Assembly: GCF_036173125.1 (NCBI RefSeq)
Contig: NZ_CP108054.1
Span: 5,795,001 to 5,859,000 of the forward strand
DNA length: 64,000 nt
Source of the DNA: Streptomyces sp. NBC_00286
GTDB lineage: Bacteria > Actinomycetota > Actinomycetes > Streptomycetales > Streptomycetaceae
Direction: 5' to 3'
Shown piece by piece: positions 63,952 through 64,000 of the stretch. The first letter of the stretch is position 1. Each line of letters starts with the position of its first letter. A model generated the notes under the pieces. That model was not told the DNA's origin, did not search any database, and saw only the letters and a program-made list of their open reading frames with translations. Position numbers and translations under genes: made by a program.

Positions 63952-64000
63952 CTGACGGCCGGCGACGGGACCACCCCAGCCGACCTCCCCAGCGCCCAGC

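Overview
The window is chromosomal DNA of a Streptomyces (very high G+C, strong third-position G/C bias, GTG/TTG starts, TTA avoidance). The first 53 kb look like the conserved core that carries the developmental genes bldN and rsbN and the rex-hemACD operon. From memory this matches the S. coelicolor SCO33xx neighbourhood; no search could be run.

Layout. 1-3.2 kb: 3' end of an rRNA operon (partial 23S, complete 5S, strong terminator). 3.2-7.4 kb: HAD hydrolase, MFS transporter, AcuC-type deacetylase, phosphatase-like protein. 7.5-10.6 kb: small MerR-like regulator (bdtA-like), the 32-residue ribosomal protein bS22, an epimerase and an acyltransferase. 10.8-13.2 kb: rsbN (anti-sigma) and bldN (sigma factor with N-terminal pro-extension), both on the minus strand, with a good sigma-BldN-type promoter in front of rsbN. 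13.5-20.4 kb: HAD phosphatase, thioredoxin-fold protein, then rex-hemA-hemC-hemD joined by 4-base overlaps behind a Rex operator. 20.7-27.8 kb: FAD oxidoreductase, hemB, methyltransferase, a phosphotransferase and an XRE regulator, and a secreted protein. 27.9-30.4 kb: a coupled pair of membrane-anchored HTH proteins (one with a DUF2690 ectodomain, one with a peptidoglycan-binding ectodomain) divergent from a secreted peptidoglycan-binding protein. 30.5-35 kb: argS and class I lysS, divergent across a GC-rich repeat cluster. 35-40.8 kb: DUF2637 membrane protein, two DUF3558 lipoproteins, a frameshifted rtcB and, facing it, a LAGLIDADG homing endonuclease. 41-53 kb: small metabolic and regulatory genes, a GT4 glycosyltransferase, and a decayed two-component system. 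53-64 kb: DUF2252 protein, then a sugar locus: debranching-type glucosidase, LacI regulator, binding protein, two permeases and a GH13 glucosidase.

How they work together. Rex (NADH/NAD+ sensing) is encoded with, and probably controls, haem synthesis genes; hemB lies nearby. RsbN holds sigma-BldN, which probably transcribes rsbN. The sugar locus is a self-contained import and hydrolysis unit with its own LacI repressor, whose gene has a TTA codon and so may depend on the bldA tRNA.

Most unusual points: the frameshifted rtcB beside a homing endonuclease; a dispersed intergenic element that starts at stop codons of several genes and whose sub-module is inserted in frame in hemC; a second, synonymously diverged copy of the acyltransferase 3' end; and the membrane-HTH/peptidoglycan-binding cluster with an inverted repeat in its divergent promoter region.
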